A stretch of DNA of 64,000 bases from Luteitalea pratensis (GCF_001618865.1 NZ_CP015136.1:2453001-2517000), one strand, 5' to 3'; shown: positions 7,684-16,310, numbered from the stretch's first letter. Numbers and translations: made by a program. The notes: generated by a model not told the origin, from the letters alone.

Positions 7684-8886
7684 ATGCTTTCGACCCTGCC
7701 TCAACGCGTCGGGCGGCGTCAGGTCGCCGCCCTCATGCTCGGTCTCGCGACGTCGGCCGTGACGATGGCGCTGGCGAGGGCGCAGGGGCCCACAGGAGCG
7801 TCCAACGCGATGTTCGTCTATTTCGGAACCTACACCGGCGAGAAGAGCCAGGGCATCTATCGCGCCCGCCTCGATCTGGCGGCAGGCACCGTGTCAGAGC
7901 CAGAGCTGGCGGCCACGGTCACGAGCCCCAGCTTCCTCGCCCTCGACCCAGCCAGGCGACATCTCTACGCTGCCAACGAAATGGGCAAGTTCGGCGACAA
8001 GCCGACCGGCGCGGTGAGTGGCTTTGCCATCGACCGCGCGACGGGCGCGCTCACGCTGCTGAACCAGGAGAGTTCGGGCGGCAGCGGTCCGGCGCACGTC
8101 TCGGTGGATCGCAAGGGCCACACCGTACTGGTCGCCAACTACGGCGGCGGCAGCGTCGCGTCGCTGCCGATTGGCCCGGACGGGCGGCTTGGGCCGGCGG
8201 CGTCGGTGATCGTGCACGAGGGATCGAGTGTCCATCCGAAGCGCCAGACCAAGCCGTACGCGCACTCCATCAACATGGACACGGTCAACACCTTCGCCTA
8301 TGCCGCCGACCTGGGCGTTGATCGGATCTTCATCTACCGCCTCGATCCGACGTCATCGAAGCTGACCCCCGCGACACCGGCCTACGCGACAATGACACCC
8401 GGATCCGGCCCGCGCCACCTCTCTTTCCATCCGAGTGGCAAGTACGCCTACGTGATCAACGAACTGGCACTGACGGTGACGGTGTTCAGTCGCGACGCGA
8501 AGTCCGGAGCATTGACCGAGGTGCAGACCATCAGCACGCTGCCTGCGGGACAGGCGGCCGATCCGGCCTTCAGCACCGCCGAAGTCGTCGTGCATCCGTC
8601 GGGCAAGTTCCTCTACGGATCCAATCGCGGGCACGACAGCCTCGTCGTCTTCGCCATCGACGACAAGACGGGCAAGCTGACGCTCGTGCAGCACGTGCCG
8701 ACGCAGGGCAGCACGCCGCGTGGCTTCGGGATCGATCCCACGGGACGCTACCTGCTGGCAGGCAACCAGCGATCCGACTCCGTCGTCGTCTTCCGCATCG
8801 ACGCCACCAGCGGCCGTCTCACGCCCACCGGACAGACCCTCAAGGTCGGCTCTCCGGTCAGCGTCGTGTTCGTGCCGGTCACGTGA
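7684..8886 (+). CDS. lactonase-family seven-bladed propeller (6-phosphogluconolactonase-like), exported
   Basis: 400 residues. An N-terminal twin-arginine-like signal (GRRQVAALMLGLATSAVTMA) precedes a beta-propeller of the Pgl/YbhE lactonase family, with blades ending in repeated HLYAANE, YAYVINE and FLYGSNRG motifs. Cytoplasmic YbhE hydrolyses 6-phosphogluconolactone; exported homologues may act on other lactones such as sugar lactones. An alternative ATG lies 12 nt upstream at 7672. The gene is divergent from the multicopper oxidase and followed by a heptamer array and an MFS carrier, which could import or export a related organic acid. Confidence 0.82.
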   Translation: MLSTLPQRVGRRQVAALMLGLATSAVTMALARAQGPTGASNAMFVYFGTYTGEKSQGIYRARLDLAAGTVSEPELAATVTSPSFLALDPARRHLYAANEMGKFGDKPTGAVSGFAIDRATGALTLLNQESSGGSGPAHVSVDRKGHTVLVANYGGGSVASLPIGPDGRLGPAASVIVHEGSSVHPKRQTKPYAHSINMDTVNTFAYAADLGVDRIFIYRLDPTSSKLTPATPAYATMTPGSGPRHLSFHPSGKYAYVINELALTVTVFSRDAKSGALTEVQTISTLPAGQAADPAFSTAEVVVHPSGKFLYGSNRGHDSLVVFAIDDKTGKLTLVQHVPTQGSTPRGFGIDPTGRYLLAGNQRSDSVVVFRIDATSGRLTPTGQTLKVGSPVSVVFVPVT

Positions 8887-8895
8887 TGCTCAACA

Positions 8896-8944
8896 CTTGA
8901 GGCTTGAGGCTTGAGGCTCGAGGCTTGACGCCAAACGCCAAACA
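8896..8944. repeat. 7-bp tandem array, unit CTTGAGG drifting to CCAAACG
   Basis: Seven consecutive heptamers: CTTGAGG three times, CTCGAGG, CTTGACG, CCAAACG, CCAAACA. A looser TTCCTGTG-type octamer run follows to about 9003. The array fills the space between the lactonase stop and the MFS gene. Confidence 0.8.
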
Positions 8945-9015
8945 CCTGTGTTGAATTCCTGAACGCCTGTGTTCCTGTGCTCCTGAGTTCCTGTGTTCCT
9001 GCCGTGAGCCCTTAG

Positions 9016-10275
9016 ATGCTTTACCGTCACCGCGTCCTCTCCCTGCTGTTCCTGCTCTCGATGGTGACGTACCTCGATCGCGTCTGCATCGCGGTCGCGG
9101 GCCCCGAGATGCAGAAGGACCTCGGCCTCTCGCCGTCGCAGTGGGGGTGGGTGGTCGGCATCTTCGCGCTGTCGTACGCGCTGTTCGAGATCCCCTCGGG
9201 CGCGCTCGGCGATCGCATCGGGCCGCGCCGGGTGCTCACGCGCATCGTGCTGTGGTGGTCGGCGTTCACCAGTCTCACCGGACTGGTGTCGAACTATTAC
9301 CTGCTGCTCGCCACGCGTTTCGCGTTCGGCATGGGCGAAGCGGGCGCCTACCCGAACGCCTCCTCGAGCATCTCGCGCTGGTTCCCGCTGGCGGAGCGGG
9401 CGCGTGCGCACGGGACCGTCTGGATGGCGAGCCGTGTCGGCGGCGCGTTGACGCCCTTGCTGGTCGTGCCGATCGTCGCCGCGTGGGGCTGGCGCGCGGC
9501 CTTCTACCTGTTCGGGATCATCGGCGTGGTCTGGGCGGCGGCTTGGTACTGGTGGTACCGCGACTATCCCACTGAAATGCCGGGAGTCACCGCGGCGGAA
9601 CTCGCGCACATCGGTGACTCGTCGGAGAGGCGCGCGCACCACGCGCTGCCCTGGGCGCAGGTCGTGCGCAGTCCGAACTTCTGGATCATCCTGGCCATGT
9701 ACCACGCGTACTGCTGGGGGTCGTACTTCTACGTCTCGTGGATGCCGACGTACCTGCGCCTCGGTCGCGGCTTCACCGCCGACGAGATGAAGATCTACGC
9801 GATGCTGCCGTTCCTCGCCGGGGCAGTAGGCAACCTCACGGGCGGCTCGCTGAGCGATGTGCTGGTGCGCCGGCTCGGGCTGCGCAACGGCCGGCGGTTC
9901 GTCGCGGCGGCAGGGCTTGCGGCGTCGGCCCTCTGCCTGTTCGGCACCGCGGTGGTGGAGAACCGGTTGGTCGCCGTGGGACTGCTGACGCTTGGTTACT
10001 TCAGCATGGACTGCATGCTGCCCGTGTCGTGGGCGGTATGCGTGGACGTGGGCCGCCGCCATGCCGGCGCGGTGACCGGCGCGATGAACTCGGCCGGGCA
10101 GATCGGCTCGTTCCTGTCGTCGGTCGCGTTCGGTGCGCTGGTCGATGCCTTCGGGGGCCGCTACGACGTGCCGCTCGTGCTGTTCAGCGGATGCTTGCTC
10201 CTCTCGGCGTTGCTGTTTCTCCGCATCGACGCCTCGGAGCCCCTCATCGCCGGAGATGCGGAACCACAGCACTGA
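9016..10275 (+). CDS. MFS transporter (anion:cation symporter type)
   Basis: 419 residues, 12 membrane segments. The N-terminal half carries the family signature LDRVCIAVAGPEMQKDLGLS and GDRIGPRRVL, typical of the ACS group (hexuronate, galactonate and phthalate carriers). The central loop is short. The ATG at 9016 starts directly at LYRHRVLSLLFLLSMVTYLDR, a normal start for the group. It follows the lactonase in the same direction, so a sugar-acid substrate is possible, but this is inference from context only. Confidence 0.82.
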   Translation: MLYRHRVLSLLFLLSMVTYLDRVCIAVAGPEMQKDLGLSPSQWGWVVGIFALSYALFEIPSGALGDRIGPRRVLTRIVLWWSAFTSLTGLVSNYYLLLATRFAFGMGEAGAYPNASSSISRWFPLAERARAHGTVWMASRVGGALTPLLVVPIVAAWGWRAAFYLFGIIGVVWAAAWYWWYRDYPTEMPGVTAAELAHIGDSSERRAHHALPWAQVVRSPNFWIILAMYHAYCWGSYFYVSWMPTYLRLGRGFTADEMKIYAMLPFLAGAVGNLTGGSLSDVLVRRLGLRNGRRFVAAAGLAASALCLFGTAVVENRLVAVGLLTLGYFSMDCMLPVSWAVCVDVGRRHAGAVTGAMNSAGQIGSFLSSVAFGALVDAFGGRYDVPLVLFSGCLLLSALLFLRIDASEPLIAGDAEPQH

Positions 10276-10285
10276 CGTCGACCGG

Positions 10286-12001
10286 CTAGGGTGCCAGCGA
10301 CATCTCCAGGATCCAGATGCCCCATTCGCCGCCGCGGACGCTGTCGTATACCACCCGCCGGCCGTCGGGTGACCACGCGAACTCCTGCGCGGAGGCATCG
10401 GCCAGTAGTCGCCTGGACGCACCCGTTCGCAGGTCGAGCACCCACGCGCCCGCCCGATAGACCTGGAACACGATCCGCTGCCCATCGGGTGATACAGCCG
10501 GCGTTCGCACCAACCGGCCCGCCACCGGCGTCCGATACACGCGTGCGACGCCGTTCTCGAGGTCACGCACGACCAGGCGGTCCTCGATGCTGTACGCGAC
10601 TTGCCGGCCATCAGGGAACCACGAGGCGCCCCAGGCCTGGCCCACGCGGTGCGCCGTGTGTCGGCGCAGCGCACCGGTCGCCACGTGAACCGTCCAGACG
10701 TTCCACACACGCGGCCGACCGGGCTCGGCGCGCGCAAACGCCACGGACTGCCCGTCGGGCGACCAGGCCGGCACCGACGCGTACCCGGTTCCGCTCACGT
10801 GCTTCGGCGATGAGCCGTCCCGGTTTGCGATATAGACACCGCGGGTTCCATCTGCATCGGAGTCGTATGCGAGGCGCCTGCCGTCCGGCGAGACCTGCGC
10901 GTGATAGTTCCGCGCGCCGTCCTGGCGTATCGTCGAAATCCCGTCGACCGCTCCGTCGCTTCCGATCGACGCCTGCAGCAGGGCGCTGCGTTCGAGGCCG
11001 GCGTGGAAGAGGATCGCATTGTGGTGTGGATCGAACGACGGCGAGTACGGCGGCCGTCCGGTCATGCCGGCGTCGAGCAGTCGCCGGGCGCGCAGAGGTA
11101 CCCCCAGTGCTCGGATGCGCGCCGGCGGAGGTGCGATCTCGACCTCCGTTGCTGACGGCTCTCCCGCGGCGACCGGTCCGCCGGCATTGTCGCCGATTGG
11201 GAGGACATTGCCGTCAGCCATGGCGCGGTCAGCCGCGGCGTCACGGGGTTGACGCGTCGTCCATTGCCGCACAATCACGCCTCCCAGGAGCATCACGCAC
11301 AGCAGCGCAAGCAGTGCTGCTACGGGCCGGCGTGTCCTCGTGGGAACGCGATCCTGTGAGCAATGCTCGGGCGATCGGAAGACATCGATGCGTGGATCGG
11401 CGACTGCCGCCGCGGAAGGAATAGCTGCGCTCGCTTTCACGTCGCCGGCGATGCGCCGGTTGACGGGCGCCGGCCCGGTCGTCACCCTCGCGTCCCATGG
11501 CGCGGCGTGAGCAGAATCGGTCGTGCGGATCCACCGCGCATACAGTCCCGACAGCGCGACAGAGGGATCGCGCGGCCGGAACGCCTCGATCGCGGTGAAC
11601 AACGCGTCGGGCGTGACGATGGGACCGAGAGTGTCGGGGCTCGGGCCGAGCGCCGATGCGCGTCGTGCCGCGTCGAGGCAGGTGCGCGGAACGCGGTCCA
11701 TTTCGGTCGCGGCAGAAGAAAGCAGGCGCAGCAACAGTCCGGCGAGCTCCTGGGCGAGCTCGTGCGGCCGACGCCTGCGACGCGGGCCGGCACATGCCGC
11801 CTCTCGCAGCTCGAAATCACCGAACGGCGTGATCCCCAGCGCATCGAGTGGCGGGAGCGGCATCGTCGCCCCGTGCGTGTCCCGGCTGGCCTGCATGCGT
11901 TGCCACACGTGCTGAAGGACGGCATGCGCTTCGGTGGCGTCGACGCGCACCTGGTCCGCCACCACGCGGCCGAGCGAAACGACGAGGACGCGCGTGTCCA
12001 T
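10286..12001 (-). CDS. membrane protein with unknown helical N-domain and PD40/TolB-like propeller
   Basis: 571 residues from the ATG at 12001, chosen because it aligns with the paralogue at 3560 and has TAGCCT 8 nt upstream. Residues 1-200 form a helical domain of unknown function shared with that paralogue. A transmembrane helix follows near residue 240 (ALLALLCVMLLGGVIV). The C-terminal half is a WD40-like PD40 propeller with repeated W-S/F-PDGR-VAY motifs, probably periplasmic. The architecture parallels the kinase-propeller protein at 50909 but lacks a kinase domain, so a sensor or scaffold role is plausible. It is convergent with the MFS gene. Confidence 0.7.
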   Translation of the reverse strand: MDTRVLVVSLGRVVADQVRVDATEAHAVLQHVWQRMQASRDTHGATMPLPPLDALGITPFGDFELREAACAGPRRRRRPHELAQELAGLLLRLLSSAATEMDRVPRTCLDAARRASALGPSPDTLGPIVTPDALFTAIEAFRPRDPSVALSGLYARWIRTTDSAHAAPWDARVTTGPAPVNRRIAGDVKASAAIPSAAAVADPRIDVFRSPEHCSQDRVPTRTRRPVAALLALLCVMLLGGVIVRQWTTRQPRDAAADRAMADGNVLPIGDNAGGPVAAGEPSATEVEIAPPPARIRALGVPLRARRLLDAGMTGRPPYSPSFDPHHNAILFHAGLERSALLQASIGSDGAVDGISTIRQDGARNYHAQVSPDGRRLAYDSDADGTRGVYIANRDGSSPKHVSGTGYASVPAWSPDGQSVAFARAEPGRPRVWNVWTVHVATGALRRHTAHRVGQAWGASWFPDGRQVAYSIEDRLVVRDLENGVARVYRTPVAGRLVRTPAVSPDGQRIVFQVYRAGAWVLDLRTGASRRLLADASAQEFAWSPDGRRVVYDSVRGGEWGIWILEMSLAP

Positions 12002-12009
12002 GTCCTTGC

Positions 12010-12015
12010 AGGCTA
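12010..12015 (-). promoter_or_regulatory. leaderless-type -10 box (TAGCCT)
   Basis: TAGCCT on the minus strand lies 8 nt before the ATG at 12001. Confidence 0.45.
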
Positions 12016-12147
12016 GCATTCGGACGCGCCGCAGAGTTTCGCGACCAGGCCTTGCCCGGCGGCTCGACGGGAACGTCGACAGCCCTCGGTCGTGCGGCAT
12101 CCCCACGATGAGCGGAGGCGCCGGCCGATCGCTTCTGCTGTCCGCGG

Positions 12148-12153
12148 TACGCT
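12148..12153 (+). promoter_or_regulatory. leaderless-type -10 box (TACGCT)
   Basis: TACGCT lies 6 nt before the GTG start of the truncated haemoglobin gene, with no Shine-Dalgarno. Confidence 0.45.
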
Positions 12154-12159
12154 GAACAG

Positions 12160-12594
12160 GTGAGTGATCTCGAGACACGCGCCGATATCGATCGACTGCT
12201 GCGCCACTTCTACAGCAGGGCGATGGTCGATGAGGTCATCGGCTACCTGTTCACGGAAGTCGCGCACCTCGACCTCGAGCAGCATCTGCCGCAGATCGGC
12301 AACTTCTGGGAGCAGGTGCTGTTGCAACGGCCCGTGTACATCGGGCAGCCCATCGCCGTGCACCTGCCACTGCACGAGGCCGCGACGTTGCAGCCGCAGC
12401 ACTTCCAGCGCTGGTTCTCGATCTGGGCCGAGGCAATCGACGACCTGTTCGTCGGGGAGATGGCGACACAGGCGAAGCGCCGCGCCGCGGTCATCGCCGA
12501 GACGATGCAGTATCGGCTTGGGATCACTTCGCCCGAAGAGGGCTTCTCCCGAGCGTATCGGGAGGCGCTGCGGATGGAACCTGACGAACGCTGA
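12160..12594 (+). CDS. group III truncated haemoglobin
   Basis: 144 residues matching the 2-over-2 globin of group III (TrHb3): helix A/B ADIDRLLRHFYSRAM, the FWEQVLL segment, the proximal histidine H81 in LQPQHFQRWF and the W at 85 on helix F/G. Members bind O2, NO or peroxide and are linked to nitrosative-stress defence or microaerobic growth. The GTG start is supported by a TANNNT box 6 nt upstream. The last codons run into a heptamer array, so the C-terminus may be variable. It is divergent from the PD40 gene. Confidence 0.85.
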   Translation: MSDLETRADIDRLLRHFYSRAMVDEVIGYLFTEVAHLDLEQHLPQIGNFWEQVLLQRPVYIGQPIAVHLPLHEAATLQPQHFQRWFSIWAEAIDDLFVGEMATQAKRRAAVIAETMQYRLGITSPEEGFSRAYREALRMEPDER

Positions 12595-12680
12595 ACGTCG
12601 AACGCCGAACGTCGAGCAGCAACGCCGAACGCCGAACGTCGAACGCCGAACGTCGAGCAGCCACGCCGAACGGCGAACGG
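12585..12680. repeat. 7-bp tandem array, unit GAACGCC/GAACGTC, overlapping a stop codon
   Basis: About 13 heptamers (GAACGCT, GAACGTC, GAACGCC, GAACGTC, GAGCAGC and so on). The block ending GTCGAGCAGC occurs twice, so there is a second, longer duplication inside the array. The TGA of the truncated haemoglobin gene lies inside it. Confidence 0.85.
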
Positions 12681-12788
12681 TGCCCGGTCAAACGGTGACC
12701 GCCGAAGGCCGCATACAGAAAGGGCGGCCTCCGCTGTCGCGAATGCCGCCCCGACGTGCTGCGACAGACCGCCGGACAAGTCCGGCGG

Positions 12789-13292
12789 CTACTCGACGAT
12801 GAGCTGACCCACCATGCCGGCCTGGAAGTGGGCCGGGAACGTGCAGATGAACTGGTACTTGCCGGCGGCCGGCGCCGTGAACTCCACGGTGACGGTCTCG
12901 CCGCCGCCCGCGAGCGCCGAGGCCGCGATGATCTGTGCCTTGGACTTGGGCGAGACGAAGGCGGTGTCGCGAGCTGTCGAGCCAGCCGTGGCGACGGCGG
13001 CCGCATCCACGCCGGCCTTCAGCAGCACGAAGTTGTGGGCCATCGCCATCTTCGGCAGGGCACTCACGGCCTTCAGCGTGATGGTGACCTTGTCGCCCGC
13101 CTTGACGCGAATGATGGCCGGCGCGAACTTCATGGTGTCGCCAGCGGTCACGGTAAAGGTCTTCGCGGCGCCGGCAGCGGCCTTGGGCGCGGCGGCCTTC
13201 GGGGCCGTCTTCGGGGCTTGGGCCAGAGCCAGCGCCGGGGACAGCGTCAGCGCAACGGTGCACAGTGCGGCGCACAGAGAGTGACGGGGCAT
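12789..13292 (-). CDS. azurin-like blue copper protein, secreted
   Basis: 167 residues. The start at 13292 is preceded by AAAGGA at good spacing and gives a clean signal peptide (residues 1-24, ending ALALAQA). A Lys/Ala/Pro-rich linker (about 25-44) precedes a cupredoxin domain with a complete type 1 copper site: H86 in AMAHNFVLL, then C150, H155 and M160 in CTFPAHFQAGM. It resembles auracyanin/azurin electron carriers of the periplasm. The Lys/Ala linker suggests attachment to a surface or a partner. It is convergent with the haemoglobin gene and could serve the same respiratory adaptation. Confidence 0.85.
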   Translation of the reverse strand: MPRHSLCAALCTVALTLSPALALAQAPKTAPKAAAPKAAAGAAKTFTVTAGDTMKFAPAIIRVKAGDKVTITLKAVSALPKMAMAHNFVLLKAGVDAAAVATAGSTARDTAFVSPKSKAQIIAASALAGGGETVTVEFTAPAAGKYQFICTFPAHFQAGMVGQLIVE

Positions 13293-13403
13293 CGAGAGCA
13301 ATCCTTTGGAAGAGAACAGGCGATGATCCCGGGATAGGCTCACCGCGCCGGCTGCGGTCGGACACCCCGCGCCATCCATCATCGTACCCGAAACGGTGTC
13401 ACA

Positions 13404-13438
13404 CTTGATGCTTGATGCTTGATGCTTGATGCCTGATG
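13404..13438. repeat. 7-bp tandem array, unit CTTGATG
   Basis: Four perfect CTTGATG units and one CCTGATG upstream of the azurin-like gene. Confidence 0.8.
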
Positions 13439-13494
13439 CCCAATGGCCGAGGGGTGATGTCCGAGCCAGTATCCCCGCAGCTGGGTCGGCGGCC

Positions 13495-13613
13495 CCGAAT
13501 TCCAAATCTGAGCCCCAGTCCCGAATCCCGAGCCCGACACCCAGTACCCGGTACTCGGTACCCGGTACCCGGTACCCGGTACCCGGTGCCCGGTGCCCGA
13601 TGCCCGATTCCCT
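13495..13613. repeat. 7-bp tandem array, unit CGGTACC drifting to CGGTGCC
   Basis: About 17 units in one register. They begin degenerate (CCGAATT, CCAAATC, CCGAGCC), pass through five CGGTACC-type units and end as GTGCCCG, ATGCCCG, ATTCCCT just before the acetyltransferase promoter box. Confidence 0.85.
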
Positions 13614-13614
13614 G

Positions 13615-13620
13615 TAGTGT
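13615..13620 (+). promoter_or_regulatory. leaderless-type -10 box (TAGTGT)
   Basis: TAGTGT lies 7 nt before the ATG at 13628, immediately after the heptamer array. Confidence 0.4.
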
Positions 13621-13627
13621 GCTGACC

Positions 13628-14191
13628 ATGCGCAGCCAACGCGACCGGATGCTGTCGGGTGAACCCTACGACCCGAGTGACCCGGAACTGGTCGACCTTC
13701 GTGCCAGCGCCGTCGAGCGATGCCGGCGTCTCCTGACCCTTCCGCCGCGCGACGAGGATGCTCGCCGTGCCGTCCTCGTCGAGTTGTTCAAGCGTGGCGG
13801 CGAGACGGTCGGGCTGCATGCGCCGTTCTGGTGCGACTACGGCGTGCACATCGAGCTCGGCGCCCGCGTCTTCTTCAACTTCGATTGCGTCGTCCTCGAC
13901 GTATGCCCGGTGCGGATCGGCAGTTTCACGCAGTTCGGACCCGCGGTGCAGATTTACACCGCCACCCATCCCCTCGATGCCGCCATGCGGCGCCTGCACG
14001 AGTCGGGGCGGCCGGTCACGATCGGCGACGACGTCTGGGTCGGCGGCGGGGCGATCATCCTGCCAGGCGTGACCATCGGGTCGCGCACCGTCATCGGTGC
14101 GGGTAGCGTCGTCACTCGCGACATCCCGGACGACGTAGTGGCCGCGGGCAATCCCTGCCGCGTCATCCGGCAGCTAGACGCTAGACGCTAG
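13628..14191 (+). CDS. maa: maltose/sugar O-acetyltransferase (left-handed beta-helix)
   Basis: 187 residues. The N-terminal Mac domain (MLSGEPYDPSDPELVDLRASAVERCRRL) is followed by hexapeptide repeats with the catalytic histidine H114 in TATHPLD, then a C-terminal coil with IGDDVWVGGGAIILPGV. It transfers acetyl from acetyl-CoA to glucose, maltose or similar sugars in the cytoplasm. The ATG at 13628 is set by homology and by TAGTGT 7 nt upstream. The last residues (LDARR) and the TAG stop are made from the first copies of a CTAGACG heptamer array, so the protein end was created or altered by the repeat. Confidence 0.85.
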   Translation: MRSQRDRMLSGEPYDPSDPELVDLRASAVERCRRLLTLPPRDEDARRAVLVELFKRGGETVGLHAPFWCDYGVHIELGARVFFNFDCVVLDVCPVRIGSFTQFGPAVQIYTATHPLDAAMRRLHESGRPVTIGDDVWVGGGAIILPGVTIGSRTVIGAGSVVTRDIPDDVVAAGNPCRVIRQLDARR

Positions 14192-14222
14192 ACGCTCGAG
14201 GCTTGAGGCTTGACGCTCGACG
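14174..14222. repeat. 7-bp tandem array, CTAGACG to CTCGAGG to CTTGACG, containing the stop codon of maa
   Basis: Exactly seven units in register: CTAGACG three times, CTCGAGG, CTTGAGG, CTTGACG, CTCGACG. The unit changes by single substitutions along the array. The TAG stop of the acetyltransferase is inside. Confidence 0.85.
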
Positions 14223-14248
14223 CGCACCCGCAGCAAAGGTTGAAGCGT

Positions 14249-14304
14249 CCAGCATCCAGCCTCCAGCCTCCAGCCTCCAGCATCCAGCATCCAGCATCCA
14301 GAAT
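14249..14304. repeat. 7-bp tandem array, unit CCAGCAT/CCAGCCT
   Basis: Eight units: CCAGCAT, CCAGCCT three times, CCAGCAT three times, CCAGAAT. It ends 7 nt before the -10 box of the DUF6265 gene. Confidence 0.85.
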
Positions 14305-14311
14305 TTGGCGA

Positions 14312-14317
14312 TACGAT
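14312..14317 (+). promoter_or_regulatory. leaderless-type -10 box (TACGAT)
   Basis: TACGAT lies 9 nt before the ATG at 14327. The same TACGATGGCGCC stretch precedes the antitoxin gene at 53621. Confidence 0.45.
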
Positions 14318-14326
14318 GGCGCCGAC

Positions 14327-14863
14327 ATGCGTTTCCAGACCCTCCTTCGCGTCGTGCTGCCGGCCGTGCTCTGCACGGTCGTCGCGGCTTCGTCCTCCCT
14401 CGCCCAGGATGCGATCGGCACGGCACCGCCGGCAAAGGCCACCATCCAGCAGGTCGCCTTCATCACCGGCCGGTGGACCGGCATGCTCGGCGATCGCCAC
14501 ATCGAGCAGCACTGGATGGCGCCCGCCGGCACGTCGATGGTGGCCGCGTACCGCAATCTCCAGGGCACCAAGGCCATGCTCTACGAATTGCTCGTGATCG
14601 AGGAGCAGGAAGGTGGCCTGGTCCTGCGGATCAAGCACTTCGAGCCCGGCCCCGGCCTCAAGAGTCGCGAGCCGCAGGGTGAAGCCGCGGAGCATCGCCT
14701 CGTGAAGGTCGTGGGCGAGGTGGCCGTGTTCGAGAGCACCGGACCGAACGCCCTCCGCATCACGTTCTCGAAGCCCTCGCCGGACGAACTCTCCATCGTG
14801 CTCGACCGCATGCGTGACGGCCAGCCGGTCAAGACGGTGTTTCCCTACACGCGGGTGAAATAG
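14327..14863 (+). CDS. DUF6265-like secreted protein
   Basis: 178 residues: signal peptide (about 1-26, ending SSLAQDA) and a single small domain with the DUF6265-type start FITGRWTGMLGDRHIEQHWM, an MVAAYRN segment and ELLVIEEQEGGLVLRIKHFEPG, ending ITFSKPSPDELSIVL. The fold is probably a lipocalin-like barrel with unknown ligand. Periplasmic location is inferred from the signal peptide. It is convergent with the Old Yellow Enzyme gene across a repeat-rich gap. Confidence 0.7.
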   Translation: MRFQTLLRVVLPAVLCTVVAASSSLAQDAIGTAPPAKATIQQVAFITGRWTGMLGDRHIEQHWMAPAGTSMVAAYRNLQGTKAMLYELLVIEEQEGGLVLRIKHFEPGPGLKSREPQGEAAEHRLVKVVGEVAVFESTGPNALRITFSKPSPDELSIVLDRMRDGQPVKTVFPYTRVK

Positions 14864-14897
14864 AGACCGGGCACCGGGCTCCAAGACGGATCGCGAC

Positions 14898-14932
14898 GGA
14901 CGCCGAACGTTGAACGCCGAACGCCGCATACG
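14898..14932. repeat. short 7-bp tandem array, unit GAACGCC
   Basis: Roughly five units (GAACGTT, GAACGCC twice, then GCATACG and AACACTG, degenerate). The same unit family occurs at 12585, 16311 and 36930. Confidence 0.55.
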
Positions 14933-14969
14933 AACACTGATCGCCACGCGCGAACCGCTTGTTGAAGGT

Positions 14970-15025
14970 GTAGGCGTCGAGCTTGCTCGACGCGCAGACG
15001 ACGGTCGACCAAGGTCGACCGCTAC
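14970..15025. repeat. REP-like palindrome pair (GTAG...CTAC)
   Basis: GTAG at 14970-14973 is followed by a perfect hairpin (GCGTCGAGC, TT, GCTCGACGC). A second hairpin (GGTCGACC, AA, GGTCGACC) ends in GCTAC, with CTAC at 15022-15025. The two face each other as in bacterial BIMEs. Confidence 0.7.
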
Positions 15026-15090
15026 GCCTTTCGACTGGGCCTCGGTCCCTGGGCCTTCGGCTCGCAAACCCCTGGCGAGGCGCTCGTGAA

Positions 15091-15125
15091 GCGTTAAGCA
15101 TTAAGCGTTACCCGTCAGGCGTCCA
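15091..15125. repeat. 7-bp tandem array, unit GCGTTAA, overlapping the stop of the OYE gene
   Basis: Units GCGTTAA, GCATTAA, GCGTTAC, CCGTCAG, GCGTCCA in register. The minus-strand stop codon of the next gene lies inside, at 15115-15117. Confidence 0.65.
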
Positions 15126-16221
15126 TGGTCCAGGACCGTCGTGTAGGCACCCTGGCGGGTGCGGCGCGTAGATACTGCGCGGGCCAGGGCACTTCGTGCC
15201 CCAGGGCCTGCGCCGCATGCTGTGCCCAGCGAGGATCGCGCAGCATCTCGCGCGCCAGCAGCACGGCGTCCGCGTCTTCTGCGGCAATGATGCGATCGGC
15301 CTGGTTGGCTTCGGTGATCATGCCGACGGCGCCGGTGAGGACGCCGGCGTCACGACGGATGCGGCTGGCGAACGGTACCTGGTAGCCCGGAGCCGCCGGG
15401 ATGCGCTGGTGCGACGCGTTGCCGCCGGAGGAGCAGTCGACGAGGTCGACCCCCTCGGCGGCCAATCGCCTCGCCAGATCCACGCACTCCTCGATGTCCC
15501 AGCCTCCTTCCACCCAGTCGGTGGCCGACAGGCGCACGAACAGTGGCGCCCGCTCGGGCCAACGAGTGCGGATGGCGCGCACGACCTCGAGTGTCATCCG
15601 GCATCGGTTCTCGAAGGATCCCCCGTACTTGTCCTCGCGGAGGTTGCTGATGGGCGAGAGGAATTCGTGCAGCAGGTACCCGTGCGCGCCATGCACCTCG
15701 AGGACGCGGAAGCCGGCGTCCCACGCGCGCGCCGCCGCATCGGCAAACGCCGCGACGATCGCCGCGATTCCGCCGGACGTGAGGGCGTGAGGCTGCGGGT
15801 ACGTGTCGGAGAACGGAATGGCCGATGGCGCGACGACGTCGAGCCAGCCGCCCTGATCCTGGGGGAGGATCCCCTGGCCCTCCCACGGCCGATGGCAGCT
15901 GGCCTTGCGTCCGGCGTGCGCGAGTTGGATACCCGCGACGCTGCCCTGGCCATGAACGAACTGCGCGATGCGTGCGAGGGCATCGACGTGTCCGTCCTGC
16001 CAGATGCCGAGGTCCTGCGGGCTGATGCGGCCGTTGGGTTGTACCGCCGTCGCCTCGGCGATGACGAGGCCGGCGCCGCCGACGGCAAACGTTCCGAGGT
16101 GCACGAAGTGCCAGTCGGTAGCGAAGCCGTCATGGCTCGAGTACTGGCACATCGGCGACACGAACACCCGATTGGGTATCGTCGCGCCGCGTATGGTGAG
16201 CGGGGAGAAGAGGTGGGGCAT
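15115..16221 (-). CDS. NADH:flavin oxidoreductase, Old Yellow Enzyme (YqjM-like)
   Basis: 368 residues of the FMN TIM-barrel ene-reductase family, YqjM subgroup. Diagnostic residues are the redox-sensing Cys in SPMCQYS (C25), [10 protein letters not shown], the substrate-binding pair in [17 protein letters not shown] and the [11 protein letters not shown] helix. It reduces activated alkenes with NAD(P)H in the cytoplasm. The start at 16221 is preferred over 16233 because TATGAT (minus strand, 16229-16234) sits 7 nt upstream and would contain the alternative ATG. It is divergent from homogentisate dioxygenase. Confidence 0.87.
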   Translation of the reverse strand: MPHLFSPLTIRGATIPNRVFVSPMCQYSSHDGFATDWHFVHLGTFAVGGAGLVIAEATAVQPNGRISPQDLGIWQDGHVDALARIAQFVHGQGSVAGIQLAHAGRKASCHRPWEGQGILPQDQGGWLDVVAPSAIPFSDTYPQPHALTSGGIAAIVAAFADAAARAWDAGFRVLEVHGAHGYLLHEFLSPISNLREDKYGGSFENRCRMTLEVVRAIRTRWPERAPLFVRLSATDWVEGGWDIEECVDLARRLAAEGVDLVDCSSGGNASHQRIPAAPGYQVPFASRIRRDAGVLTGAVGMITEANQADRIIAAEDADAVLLAREMLRDPRWAQHAAQALGHEVPWPAQYLRAAPARVPTRRSWTMDA

Positions 16222-16228
16222 CGGGTCG

Positions 16229-16234
16229 ATCATA
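16229..16234 (-). promoter_or_regulatory. leaderless-type -10 box (TATGAT)
   Basis: TATGAT on the minus strand ends 7 nt before the ATG at 16221. It overlaps the alternative ATG at 16233 and so decides the start. Confidence 0.5.
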
Positions 16235-16310
16235 CCGGTCGCGTGACGGGCCTTGGGCCCTGGGCCTTTCCAACTTCCTGTGCCCACAGGCCCGAGCCTC
16301 CTTTGGCCTT

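Noticed and set aside
12585-14304. Repeat-rich region as a CRISPR array
   Set aside because: The units are 7 bp without spacers of constant length, and no cas gene is near.
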